A DNA stretch of 64,000 bases, from positions 72,887,697-72,951,696 of the forward strand of contig JACSVZ010000014.1 in assembly GCA_014706295.1 (NCBI GenBank), given 5' to 3'. This stretch comes from Lycocorax pyrrhopterus obiensis (taxonomy: Eukaryota; Chordata; Aves; Passeriformes; Paradisaeidae). The notes under the pieces were generated by a model that had not been told where the DNA came from, made no database searches, and saw nothing but the letters and a program-made list of their open reading frames with translations. Positions 26,294 through 37,800 of the stretch are shown one piece after another; position 1 is the first letter of the stretch, and each line of letters begins with the position of its first letter. A program made the translations under genes and the position numbers.

Positions 26294-28647
26294 TGAATAT
26301 TGCTACATAGATCAATATAGTTGTTTAAAACTTATGGTTTGCTTTTTGATTTCCACCAGACAGGAGTGCCCACCCAGCCCGTCCCTGCAGACAACACCAA
26401 CGGAGCTGTCCCAGCTCTTTGGAGCTGGTTTTCCACGACAAGATACTGATCAGGAGGGAAAATAGCACAAGGGAAACTGGAACACCACCATCTGAAAGCT
26501 GATATTCCAGTCAACATCCCGTGTCTATCACAGTTGTATCCCAGAAGACACTTCCAGGCTAGGTGCACCAATCTTTTAAACTATGACACCAAGGCTCCCA
26601 AAAAATCTTTAAGTGGCATTTTTCCCACAACAGCAAATTATTCACCTGAAATCATTTTAATACAGCACATGATCAATAAAACTTCCCCTTTGAATAGCTG
26701 AGACTGTTGGAAACTTCACTAGGAAATTAAACGTCTAGGGTAAATAAAGAGCATTGTTTGAGAAAATCTGTAATGGGTTTCAGGTGGGAGCTTCCCAGAA
26801 ACTATCAAAGAAGAAAAAAAAATAAAATAAATCTATCACAAAGGGCATGCTTGCAAACAAAACTACACTAGAGGAAGCTAGATGACCACCTGAAAGCAGG
26901 CTTGGCTACGGTGTGAACAAGGACTGACAGCTGGAGTCTCCTCAGACATTACAGAATATTTTCAATTTAAGTTTCTAATTCACACTGAACATCCCCAAAA
27001 GTGAGTCCAAGCAGGCAAAACAACCCAGTTTTTGCTTTCTATCTCGGACACACATAAAAAAAAGGCCAAAAGTATTACTGCCTTTAAAGTCTTTGGTCCT
27101 GTTGACCATCAGAGGCTGTATTGCTCAGTGATTATACTGACAACTGATTTCTCTTTACAAACATACTTTAATGTGACATCATTCAAGCACTTCAAAGTGA
27201 AGTTATCCTAGATAATAAGGCCATTTTTAGAACTGCCTTTATGCACTTAAGTATATATTTTTTAATCCAAAACCTTGACATGTGATGGAAAGAAACCGAT
27301 CCAGTAAATGTAACTCAGTAACAGGAATGAGATATATGAACACGTTACGAGAAAATGAGCATGTAGCAAGATGCTGATTACCTGCTAGACAAGTGGATAA
27401 ATCTTCAAGTGAATTAACATTTATAGTCACTAAACAATCTAGAGAAAAACCAGAACAAATCCAGAGTCAACACGGTGTCTGAAACCCACAGGACAGAAAA
27501 ACCAGTTACACAAGAGAACCCACCTCAAACTCTACACCTTCTCATGCTGGTAACATCCCAGGCACATTTTGGTGATTATGAGCCTGAAACCACAACTTCA
27601 CAGAGAACACTAAACTGTAGAGACCAAATCTACAACCGCCAAGGAAGCTGCTCTGTAGAAGACAGAACAGCCTTGAAAGTGGATCGTGTAAGTCTCACTC
27701 ATCTTAAAGTCCTCTGCTTCAGTAAAGCACTGCCTCAGTCCCATGGGATAAATGTATTTTACACATGTACATCAACCCCCAGCCTCCCACAGCAGCTGCA
27801 CGACATATGCCAAACGTTACCTCAAAACGTCATTTTAGAGTAAAAAAATCTGTTTCCCCTCACCAAGGGAAAAAGCAAAATCTGTCCCACGCTCAGGAGA
27901 TGAACACGAATTTGGTGCCGGAATACAGAGAGTTACAGAGACCCCCAAAACCAAGCCATTGCCTTGGGAAAGGCCGATGCTTTTAAAGCCACGTTTATAA
28001 GGAAGAACAGGTTCCTCATAAAACTCCGGGTGTTTGTTATAAACAGCACCACGCGGGCACCTAAACACAAACTCATCACTGTGAAGCTCTTCCTCAGAGC
28101 TCACGGAGCTCACTTCACTGAGCTCCCATACTATCAAAGGTAATTCCTTAAAAAAACCCCAGCCTTATGGGTGAAAAAAAAAGGTGGAAATTCTTGGGAA
28201 GGTGCAGCTACAGAAAAGATGACGAAAAGCCCTAAAAGGAGAAAACACAGCACAGGAGCCAAAATACAACAGACCAGAGGAAAACAGCCCTCCCTCTAAA
28301 ACAACAGAAGTAACAGTAAGGCGGACCTAATTAAGAAACAGCCTCATTAAGGCGTTCTTTGTGTTATTAAGACCTCAGTACCCAGTGGCTCAGGCCCGCA
28401 GGGACAGGAGGGCGAGGCAACATCCCCACACCTCCCAGCCACCCGCTGGGAGGCGAATAACAACAAACAACCGAAAAAACCAACCAAAAACACAGCAGAA
28501 GAACCACTTTGGGGGTTTGCGTCTCACTAAAGACACGTGGCCGCGACGTGCCCGGCGCAGGGTCAGTGAAAGGCGGATCCCGGCACGGGCACACGAGCGG
28601 CACCCCCTCCCCCACCCTCACGTTCCCCTCAGTCCCGCCCGGCCTAC

Positions 28648-28700
28648 CTCCCGCGCCGCCACTTCCGCCTGCCCCCCGCCAGCCAATGAACGCTACGTCC
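28648..28700 (-). other. XRCC4: XRCC4 noncoding exon 1 (5' end not determined)
   Basis: On the minus strand, GGCGGAAGTGGCGGCGCGGGAG is followed by a good donor, GTAGGC, with the exon/intron boundary at 28648/28647. In human XRCC4 the first exon is untranslated and lies next to the TMEM167A first exon, exactly as here. Only the donor is supported by sequence. The transcription start could be anywhere from about 28670 to 28740, so the upper coordinate is a placeholder. It would splice over a 13.4-kb intron to the acceptor at 15253. Confidence 0.55.
28657..28669 (-). promoter_or_regulatory. ETS-type site at the XRCC4 start
   Basis: On the minus strand GGCGGAAGTGGCG contains the core CGGAAGTG used by GABP/ELK-class ETS factors. 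It lies inside or just upstream of the presumed XRCC4 first exon, 9 nt before the donor-side edge. Related GGAA cores occur on the TMEM167A side at 28814-28819 (CTTCCG) and 28833-28839 (CCGGAAG). Confidence 0.5.
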
Positions 28701-28768
28701 GCCCGTCAGTCCCGCCCCCCGCCGGCCCGACCGCCCAATCGCAGAGCTCTGCGGCGCCGCCAGCCAAT
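28683..28768 (+). promoter_or_regulatory. Three CCAAT boxes in the shared promoter
   Basis: CCAAT occurs at 28683-28687, 28735-28739 and 28764-28768, all in the same (plus) orientation and spaced 52 and 29 bp apart. The first and third share the flank GCCAGCCAATG. They are typical NF-Y sites. NF-Y commonly serves TATA-less bidirectional promoters with one box about 60-100 bp upstream of each start, which fits the geometry here. Confidence 0.75.
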
Positions 28769-28864
28769 GGCGAGAGCGGCCCCGCCCGGCGCGCTGAGGG
28801 CACGCGGTGCGCGCTTCCGCCCGGCCCGGCGGCCGGAAGGTGATGTGGCGGGGAGCGCGGCGCG

Positions 28865-28867
28865 ATG
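28865..28867 (+). CDS. TMEM167A: TMEM167A exon 1 coding part: the ATG only
   Basis: The initiator ATG is followed directly by the donor GTAAGC at 28868, so exon 1 contributes a single codon and all of the 5' UTR. The choice is fixed because exon 2 starts in frame with TCT GCC ATC TTC (S-A-I-F), giving the universal MSAIF start of kish-A. The transcription start is not visible and probably lies between about 28770 and 28840. Confidence 0.93.
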
Positions 28868-31800
28868 GTAAGCGCGGGGCCTGCCCTGCCCGGCCCGGCC
28901 CGGCCCGGCCCGGCCCGCTCCTTACCGGGCCCTTCCCGCTCCCTCCCTCCCTCCCTCCCCCCCCCCCTCCCCGGCCGGCCCTGCGCGGACCCCAGCGGCG
29001 CCTCCCGGCCAAGGCAGCGCCCTCAGAGGCCGCTCACGCCACTGGCCGCGGCCCGCGGGAGCGGAGCCGCCGCGGGGCTTTGCTGGGAGTAGCATGGACC
29101 GGGTTTGCATCACGGGTTTGGTGGCAAGGAAAAAGACCCGTTTTGTGTCTGTGCGGGGCTGTGCCGATCCCCCGCGGGGCAGCAGCCCGTGCGAGGTCGG
29201 TCAGGGGGTGCGCTTGTGTTTCGCGGCCTCCTGACGTCATGGTGGTGCCGCGTGACGTCATGGTGGCGTTATGTGACGTCATGCTCCTTGAGCAGCACGC
29301 TGAGCTGTGCCATTGGCTGCTTTTCTCGATTTTCAGGGGTGTCATCAGAGGCCCAAGTCCATTTACTCATGAAAACTGTATCGATTATATGTAAAAGTAT
29401 GTCTTTTATATATATATAAAAAAAATTACTTTTTATGCATATGAACTTCATATTTATTAAAAATTTATGTATCTAAAGCATATATAATTTTTAAGACTAT
29501 AGAAATATATTTAGTATAATTCAACGTAGAAATACATATTTATAAGTGTGTTCATAGTTCTGTAAATAACCTAAAACGTGTAAACACATAAAAAATAGGT
29601 AAGTACATCTGGAATATAGTATCTATGCTTATATATGAGTTTATTGTATGTATAATAAGTATATATGGGTATAAAGGCATTTATATAGATATTTATAGGG
29701 TTGTGCAAATGTATAATTGAATATTTTAAAAACTGTGTGTAACATATTACCAATATATATTTTCTATAAATCATACACATAAAGAGTATGTACATATGTA
29801 TGTATATAATTATATATGTGTGTGTGTATTAATGTATACACGCTTTATGTAGAGTTGGTCTAAAGGCACATTTTTATTTATTTTTATGTATTCTGCCCCT
29901 TTTTCCAGTCTCCAAAGGTAATATAAAAGGAAGGTTTGCATTTGTGTCAGAATTAAAGCTGAGCAGTGTAATACTTTTCCTTAGTCCAGGGTTATACGTT
30001 AAATGTTTATATATGTACAATATTTATATGAGCAGGGCAGGTACATGAACTTAAAATTAAAAGGAAAACCAAAGGAATTACTGATTTAACGTAAGTTTTT
30101 CCTGTACAAAATTTGGGTTTGTCCGTAACTTCATCACAGAGTTTGTTTTACTATGGGAATTTTCAACTTTTTCCTAACAATCACAGCATGGTTTGGGTTG
30201 GAAGGGACCTTTAAAGATCATGTGGACCCCCCTTCCCATGAGCATTGACAAGTTGTCCATCGTTGTATGGATACTGTGCAGCTTCCATGGAATATTGCTG
30301 TATTTCCTGTGTATTTACAGAAAAGGTCAGTATCTCTTGAACTTTCTTACAGCTCTGTTCAGAAAAGGGTTCCCAGGCTCCAGATCTTGTCACCAGCAGG
30401 AAGTTGCTGGGAGTTGCTCACCTGAGCATTCCTTGGCAGGTCTTTTCGATGAACCTGCTCTAGTCTGTGGCTCCAAGCAGAAAACAAAGGAGGTTTTTTT
30501 GTGATAGAAGGCATGAATTATCTCGGGAGATCTAAAACACGTGCAGGAAGCGAGAGACCTCTAATCAGTGCCATGGAAAGGTGGATATTGAGGATTACAG
30601 CAGCACCTCACTGATCTTTATTGTACGTGAAAGGGTTTGAGGTGGTAGAAAAAGGGAAGAGACCTTGGTGAGACATTGGTGTTGCTCAGTGTAACAATTA
30701 AATACAACTAATTGTTTAATACTATTATTTATATTTTATAAGTTACATACAAGAAATATATAAGAATAACTTAAAAACAAAGCTAATGTTTATATCTAAA
30801 AAGATTATGGCAAGTGTATGACATTCTGTTAGGATTATCTTGTCCACGTTCCTTGCTAGAGGTTACTCAGTGTGCCTCAAGGACCCTGAAGCAAGAGACT
30901 CTTCTGAGGATTGTTTGCTCATGATTTTATGTTGAAGGAGGGGAAAATAAGGTTCTTCAGCATTATTGTGATGTTTGAATTTCCTCAAGAGAGCAGCAAC
31001 CCTTGTGGCATATCCAGGACTTGGGTCCTCCATGATGCCACTTGTGGTGTCATGGCTTTTTAGGGAAAATAAAGGTAATTTTGAGCTCACATTTGACTGT
31101 GAGACAGGAAACAGCTGCTGTCTGTGTGTTGTGAAATGGAAAAGATTAGACCTGCACCTCCAATTTGTTCTCCTTTTCCAAAGAATAAGAGTTGCAGTTC
31201 TGGCAAAGCAGCAGCACTTGTAATAGCAGTTTTCTGAAGCATGATTTCCAAAGGACTTGATGCCTTGGAAACTTTTCATCCCATTGTTTCCTGGGCTTCC
31301 TTAGCACGTCCCTGCTAAGCAGGTGAAAACTTGTGCTAGGTGAATGGCCAGCTGCTGGCAAACAGAAGAAAAAAAAAATTTTTATAGTTATTTATGTAAG
31401 CTGACTTTTACCTGTCTTTTCCTTTGTGTGAAAGCAGAAATTGTGGTGGTTTTTTTTTGTTCCTCTTCACTGCCAGCCAATAGGAAAAAACCTCACTATT
31501 TTGACTTAAAGCAAACCCCTCAGTATTATAAACTAAAGCAGCTATGGAAGCCAGTAGAAGCTTCTCAATGGATTCCAAACTTACTGGGATGCACCAGTGA
31601 CACAGGTCCCTCATTTATTTAGGAGCAGAATGTGTATTGTTTGCTGACTTCCACAAATCAGTTTGTCCTGCCAGATATCAGGATTTTACATCTGAAAGCT
31701 CGACAAAAGTTTTCCTAGTGGGCTTGAAATGTTTGCCACGTGCATGGGTGGAAAGAGGGAAGAAGCCAAAGGTGACAGTAAAGTTAATCATGAGCCTCTC

Positions 31801-34800
31801 ACCTCCTGAAGGATGGTCTTCACTTTCCTTCATAGCAGAAATGTGACGTTACAGTCAGGCAAAATTGGTGATGGAGAAAATTTAAAGAGTTGTAGAAAAC
31901 TTGAGAAAAACGGCTTCTTCACCCTCACCATCTTGTTGGAGCTGATCCAGGCCCTACATTACTACCCAAAAATTGATTTGGGAACTTTCCACAAGGACAA
32001 ACATTTCTGTCACAGTCTTTGTTGCTCTCTTAGTGTGGTGTTTATAGAAGGAAGGGGAATTGCTCATAGAGCCAATTGTAAAAACATTCATTAGTAAATA
32101 TTATTTCAAACCAAGCTGTCAGATATAAACATACCAGAACCCAAGACACTGCTCTGAAAAAAGAGCTTTCAGGAGTCTTGAAGTACAAAGTTTTGTGTGT
32201 TTTTTATTCAAAATTAGAAGAAGGAATCAATCTTGATTCAGATTTGCTAACTGCTTTGTTTTTATTATGACCTAAAGGTACATAGGTTTAAAAACATCTC
32301 CTGGTTCATCTTACAGTCTGAAGTGTCTTTGTATTGTGAATTTACTTCACTTGAAGGGTTCAGTTTGGATACTTCCATCATCTTAGAGGACAATGTGAAA
32401 ATATATTGTCAGTGTTTTATTTCTGTGATTATTGAACCGAGGAAATTACTCTGTCAATGTAAGATGGTCTGTTTTTGGAAGGGTAGGATGCAATGAGTCT
32501 ACTCTTAACAGGTTTACCCAGAATGACACTGGCTGTGAGAAACCATTTCTTTGCTGAGTGCCATAAAAAAGTGAATATCACAATTTAAATTTTTGGTTGC
32601 CTGCAGCATGAGACACGACACACATTCGTTGTAACAGCTGCAGCACTGGATTTGTTTTTCTGCTAATGCACAGAGCTGGGCATCCAAACTCAACAAAAGT
32701 TTTTGATTTTCAGCCTTGTGACTGTGGAAACAAGGTGGGAACAGCTGTGAAAAATATTACCTGTCTTCCAGATGCTAAATATTCAAACCATGCACCTGAG
32801 CTCTGCTAAACAAGAGACTTGCAGAGGTGCTGTGGACCTGCCCAGGGCCATGGGACATGACAGACTTAGCAGAACCTGTCATTATTTCTTGACTAGATAT
32901 TTTTTTCCTGACAACAGAATTATTTGTTTTTCATGTTTGAAAGAGGTGGTTGGACTATTAATGAACAAAAAAAATTTTGGTAAATAGTATACATAAAATA
33001 TTTACAGTTCTGCTTTGTTATTCTTAGGTAAATTAAAATATATCTTCATTTTTGAGAACTTAGACTTTTTTCCATGTCCATGTTCACATTCCAGTGGCAC
33101 CTTCTGTTACAAACTCCTGATTTTTGCATGCTGTTTTTATTACTGTAAGGATATCACCTGATTCAAAGTGTGCTTTAGTATGACTCTTACCTCTTCCATT
33201 CACACACAGAGGTTTTACTGGTTTTTTCAGTAAAAACTGAAAAAATTGTGATGGATTAAAGAGCGTGGTGTGCAACTTTAGAATGGAGAGTTACTTTAAA
33301 AAAAGGGGGTTATTTAAAATATTACTTTTATTTTATGGGGGAAGACAGCAGAGGAAAAACAGCTATGTAAAATTCAAACCTGTATAATCTACAGACAAGA
33401 CCTGGAGGAAAAGGTACTATAATCTTTTACTGACATATCCACCATAATTCTGTGTTTGTTTAGTAAATATGTGGACATGCACGCCTTTGTGTTACAGTGA
33501 CCCTGGCAAAAGACTTTAGGAGTCACTTTGGTTTTTATTTGAAGACACTTTGGTGAAATGCTGCATCTGCTAGCTGCTTACAGCAAAAGTTCAGTTTTCG
33601 AACTAGGTACTGGAGCAAAGAGGAAGGAATTGAAGCAGGTGTGAAACTTCAGCTTCATCACCTTGAGGTGTCTTTTCACTGCTGGTCTGTGGATTTGAAT
33701 CGCAGTAAAAATCCTAAATGTGTTAAAGTCAAGTGAGCTTTTTTATAGTAGAGGACAACTGTGTCCATATTTTTAATTAATTGTTTAATTGTTTGAGGAG
33801 ATTGTTAAATAGATACATTAGTCTTCAGTTGACTGCAAAAGCATATGTGTTAGTTGTACTTGCCATTTAAACTTGACAACGTGCTTCTCCAAGAAATTAC
33901 TAGGGAAAAGATTCCCTATTTCTCTGTTCAAGCCTTAGCCTACATTTTATGAGTGCAAAAAGACATATTTTAGACAGAAATCTGAATGAATGTTAAAGAT
34001 TGTACTTTAATTCTTTGGAAACTAAGTACTGAGGAGAAGATGTTGTAAACCCAAGGTTAAAAGCCCTATTTATGCTGGAACAACTGCATCTGGCTGGTAT
34101 TTGAATACTTATTAGCACCCCTTGCTTAGTTTTTGTTGTGTACTTTTGCCAGTAATTGCTTCAAACTTAACTAATTTGCACTTTCTGTAATTTTTTTATA
34201 GCACTAAATTAGCATGCCTCTTTTACAAATGCTTGTTTTCCATTCATTTTTATCAGATTACATTTGGCAGCAGTGGGAAAAATATTTTTTTTTTAATAGA
34301 CTGGAAAATAATACAATTATATGCATGTTTTAATTAGTTTTAGCAGTTGCTTTGACTTTCAGGGTGGGAGTAGTACTACGTGATTTATATCATATTATTT
34401 TTTTAGATATTGTACTCCTAAAAATTTGATTTTTACTGACAAAATAAGAATTGCAGGGCCTAATGGAGACTCTAGGTAATAAGCATTTTCTCTTTCAGCT
34501 TTGTAAGGACCTCTTCATTAAAATTTCATAGTTTAATTTCATTTTTCTGTGATGAAATTTTTATCAGCTCTTGCTTAACTAAAGTTCAACTGCAGTGTGT
34601 AAGCTCTAGTTCATATTTCAGTATGGGAAACCAGGTCATTCAGCTGCCTTTCCGTATTTGTTTCTTTGGCTCCAGAAAACATAATCATCCATCAATTGTA
34701 TTATATTGGGGAGGAAAAAAAGAAATCAAAACCATTCTAGAAAGACTGAATATTCTGCAGTGTGTTACACAAATTAAGTTATACTTTCTTTAAAATATTC

Positions 34801-37800
34801 CAGTCATTTATCTGCATTTGCCCACATAAATTGGTTATTATAATAGTAACCACAGGGCAAAGTTTTGCAACTTGCTGGCACTACGGTGGCCTCTCCTTTT
34901 ATAGCACAGATGGATGAAATCATCATGGTCATGCTGCAATCAGAGATAAAATAATCATTTTGTAAATACTTAAAGTCTATGGAAGGTTAAGCTTTGGTTT
35001 CAGTGCTAAGTCTGAGATAAACTCAGAGAGCTGTTGTTTTAGGCCAAACCAACCCAAGAGGACAACAGCACAGGGTTTATGTTCTCCTCCTGCACGCTGT
35101 ATTTCCCCTGGAACCATGATACCAGGTGGTTTATTTTAAACAAAAGTATATGAGGCAAGGGGAAAATCAGCAGGTCCTTTATGACACACAGAGTTGCATC
35201 AAAACCTAGGGTGTGATTTATTACAGTGCTACCCAAGAGTTGCATCAGCAGGTGGTTTGTGACTGTGGTGCTGTCTGCAAGGACAGGGAACAGAACCATG
35301 TCAGAAGCAGAGAATGTCGGGGAAATGGAGTGAATGAAAACTGCAGAGGTGGGTAAATTACAGTGCCTTGTCTATGGCTGCTGTTGTCAGTGCAAGAAAG
35401 TGTTTAGAATTAGTGCATCCATTATGGCTATTTCTGCACATTGAATTAAATACCCTTGTGAAGTGCAAGAGCTGTTGATAACCAGAACTGTGAGCTGCTG
35501 CTTTTTTTTTTTCTTCTGCCCAAGTGTCGTAAATTTAATGCTGAGGGACAGCATTGTCTATAATGAGGTTAACAGGAACTGTGCCAGTTGTGATGATTCC
35601 CTGTCACAGCCACATAGGTAACTTTTAACTTCAAATCAATGCTTACTGAAATACAATAAACTTCAGTTTATACTCGGATGGGAGTACATTCAGACATCCC
35701 TAACTGTACCACTTGATTTCCAACTACTGTATATTCCAGTGAGTATTTATTCCAATAGAAGTCAGTGCTGCTAGTCCCAACACAATAAAACTTTCAGGAG
35801 AATTAATACTTTATGGTTTATTATATGGAGTTTTTACTGAAATACGTTATGATCAGGAAACAATATTGAGGCTTTTTTTAAGGCCTAGTTTTGGGAAGGA
35901 TTTAAAACAGCCTGTGGACATGCAGCTCTCAGAACTGAGGTCTATGGTCTTAAATTTCCAAAGACGTTGGAAAAAACTTGGCTCTTGCAAGTTCAGGTGA
36001 ATACAATACCTCGTTAGTGCTGCAGGTGATGTGGTGGTGCTCCACACAGGAGGGGACACAAGGGGAGTGACAGAATGGAACTGCTGGGGTGTTCCCACTA
36101 TCTTAGAAATGCACCAAATGCAGATGTAGAAAATTTCAGCCCGTGAAATTAAAGCTTGCACTGTCTAAAACCAGGATAATATTCCAGTGCTGGTTCTTTC
36201 TGGTGTTGCAGTGTGAGTCTTGGGAAGTTAGTTGTCATTTCACCCTTGTGGGGACACAGTTGAAGAGACAGCACCAGTTTCTCCAGGTGCTGAGATCTCT
36301 TTGTGGTGGGAATGAGGCTCGCAGGACCTACCTTAAGCCAGTCAGCACAAGTCAAAAATTGCAATTAATACGGTTGGATCAGAGGAAACCAGTCTAAACA
36401 GATGAACAGCGATGCATCTACGTTGTCCAAGTTGCTTGGTATGCGAATGCAGTGTTTTTAAAAAGGATTCTGAGCAATGTATAACTCTTGCAGCAGCTTT
36501 TAATTACATCAGTTGGAGCAGCCAGATGTTAGTTGCTGCTTTCTGTGAATTCAGCTGGGCCATGAGAATTACTTCAGATGTGAAGAGTGAAGCCGTCTAA
36601 TTCAGGAATAAATTCTCATTTCCAGTTTGAAATCGTAAGCAAATTTTGGAATGCTCACATCTGTCCTTTCAAAGTGGCTGTGCAGATAAAGGTGTCATTC
36701 AGAGCACGTTTCGGTGGAAGGGCAGATGAGATTACAGCGATGCATACTGCCCCAGATGATTGACTGATGGCACATTTCATGAGTATACATTTACAGCCCC
36801 TGCTTAAGAGGAAGCAAGTGTGCCCTTCTGCCATTTTCCAGCATTGGAGTGCCCGGTGCCGCCTCGGGAAGCAGCTGCAGGAATTCATGGGAACGGGTCT
36901 CTGGCAGGCGTGGGGCTGTGAGCTGTCAGAGCAGCTGTCTGTCCCGGAGGACTGATCGAATTAATCAGTTGATAGGCAGTATCTGGTTGTGCTGAGAGGC
37001 AGCCGCTCCTGGATCCGGCCCCGCCGCGTTCCTAGACCCGCAGGAGCCAGGGGGAATTGAGACTTCCCTGGTTTCAGGAGTTGGCAGAAACTTCTGCCGA
37101 GCACAAAGGCTGCAGAGGCTGCTGCTAGAGATGGCGGCACGTTGTCCTTTGTGAAGAGTCTGTCCATTAGTTATGACATGGTGGGACAGAAGGGGTGGCT
37201 AGCTGAGCTGAAATGCTGAATTAAATACAATTTAGCAAAGGCCGTGGCACTGGAGAAAACCAAGCAGCCTCATGTTTGGGATGTGAGGGCTGGCTTTGGA
37301 TGTGGGATCACTGCTCCCTCATCAGAGAAAGGGTGGGTTTCAGGGATGCTGGGATCTCCTATACAGGGTGCAGAGTCAGAGCATCTCTGTGATGATGCTT
37401 CGTAACAGAGTGGCCTGTTAGTTTAGATCCTGAAATTACTTCAGATTGCTAACCCTGCCTAAAGCATGTATTCACACTGGCAGCTCTATGCATGTTCCAG
37501 AGTTCATATGATTCATGGAGACTTCTAAATAAGCTAAAGGGTTTTGGTTTGTTTTGCTGCTGTTGGTTTTGGGCGGGTTTTGGTCACAAGGTTTTTGATC
37601 TCAGTATCGGAACACTTGTGTGCGTTCCAATGGCTTTCCGTCTGCTAGAGCTTCTTGTTTTTCTCTCCTGATTTCCTGCTAGTGCCATGCTGAACTAGCA
37701 TATTGTGACTTTCTTTTATAATTCTCCTTAGCTGTGTAGAGAAATTTGCTGATTGGAGCTTCAAAACATTATAATTTTGTGACACAGGAAAAAAGCACGT

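Larger units (their letters stand above)
15253..28647 (-). other. XRCC4 first intron (13.4 kb)
   Basis: From donor GTAGGC at 28647 to the acceptor at 15253. Mostly unique AT-rich DNA with few repeats: the A27 run, the 24114 duplication and the 26221 palindrome. A GC-richer patch at about 18490-18930 has several overlapping ORFs on both strands but no recognisable protein. A minus-strand open segment at 27955-28137 with repeated GAGCTC motifs lies close to the promoter. Confidence 0.75.
28540..29290. promoter_or_regulatory. CpG island and bidirectional XRCC4/TMEM167A promoter
   Basis: CpG dinucleotides are dense here and rare on either side. The XRCC4 exon-1 donor (28648, minus) and the TMEM167A ATG (28865, plus) are only 217 bp apart, so both transcription starts and both core promoters share this interval. 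There is no TATA box in it. It holds three CCAAT boxes, GC boxes (for example CCCGCCCCCCGCC at 28711-28723 and CCCCGCCCGGC near 28780-28790) and ETS-type GGAA sites. Head-to-head arrangement of these two genes is the human arrangement as well. Confidence 0.9.

Noticed and set aside
29232..29281. Reading the 21-bp CRE repeats as a retroviral LTR enhancer, since some retroviral enhancers use 21-bp CRE-like repeats
   Set aside because: No LTR termini, target duplication, TATA/poly(A) layout or retroviral sequence surrounds them. They sit in the CpG-island edge of a host promoter and the palindromes are perfect CREs.
28361..29394. Long overlapping ORFs (up to about 195 codons) on both strands in the CpG island
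   Set aside because: The GC-rich sequence simply lacks stop codons. The real reading is the one-codon exon 1 of TMEM167A and a noncoding XRCC4 exon; the Pro/Ala/Arg-rich translations resemble nothing.
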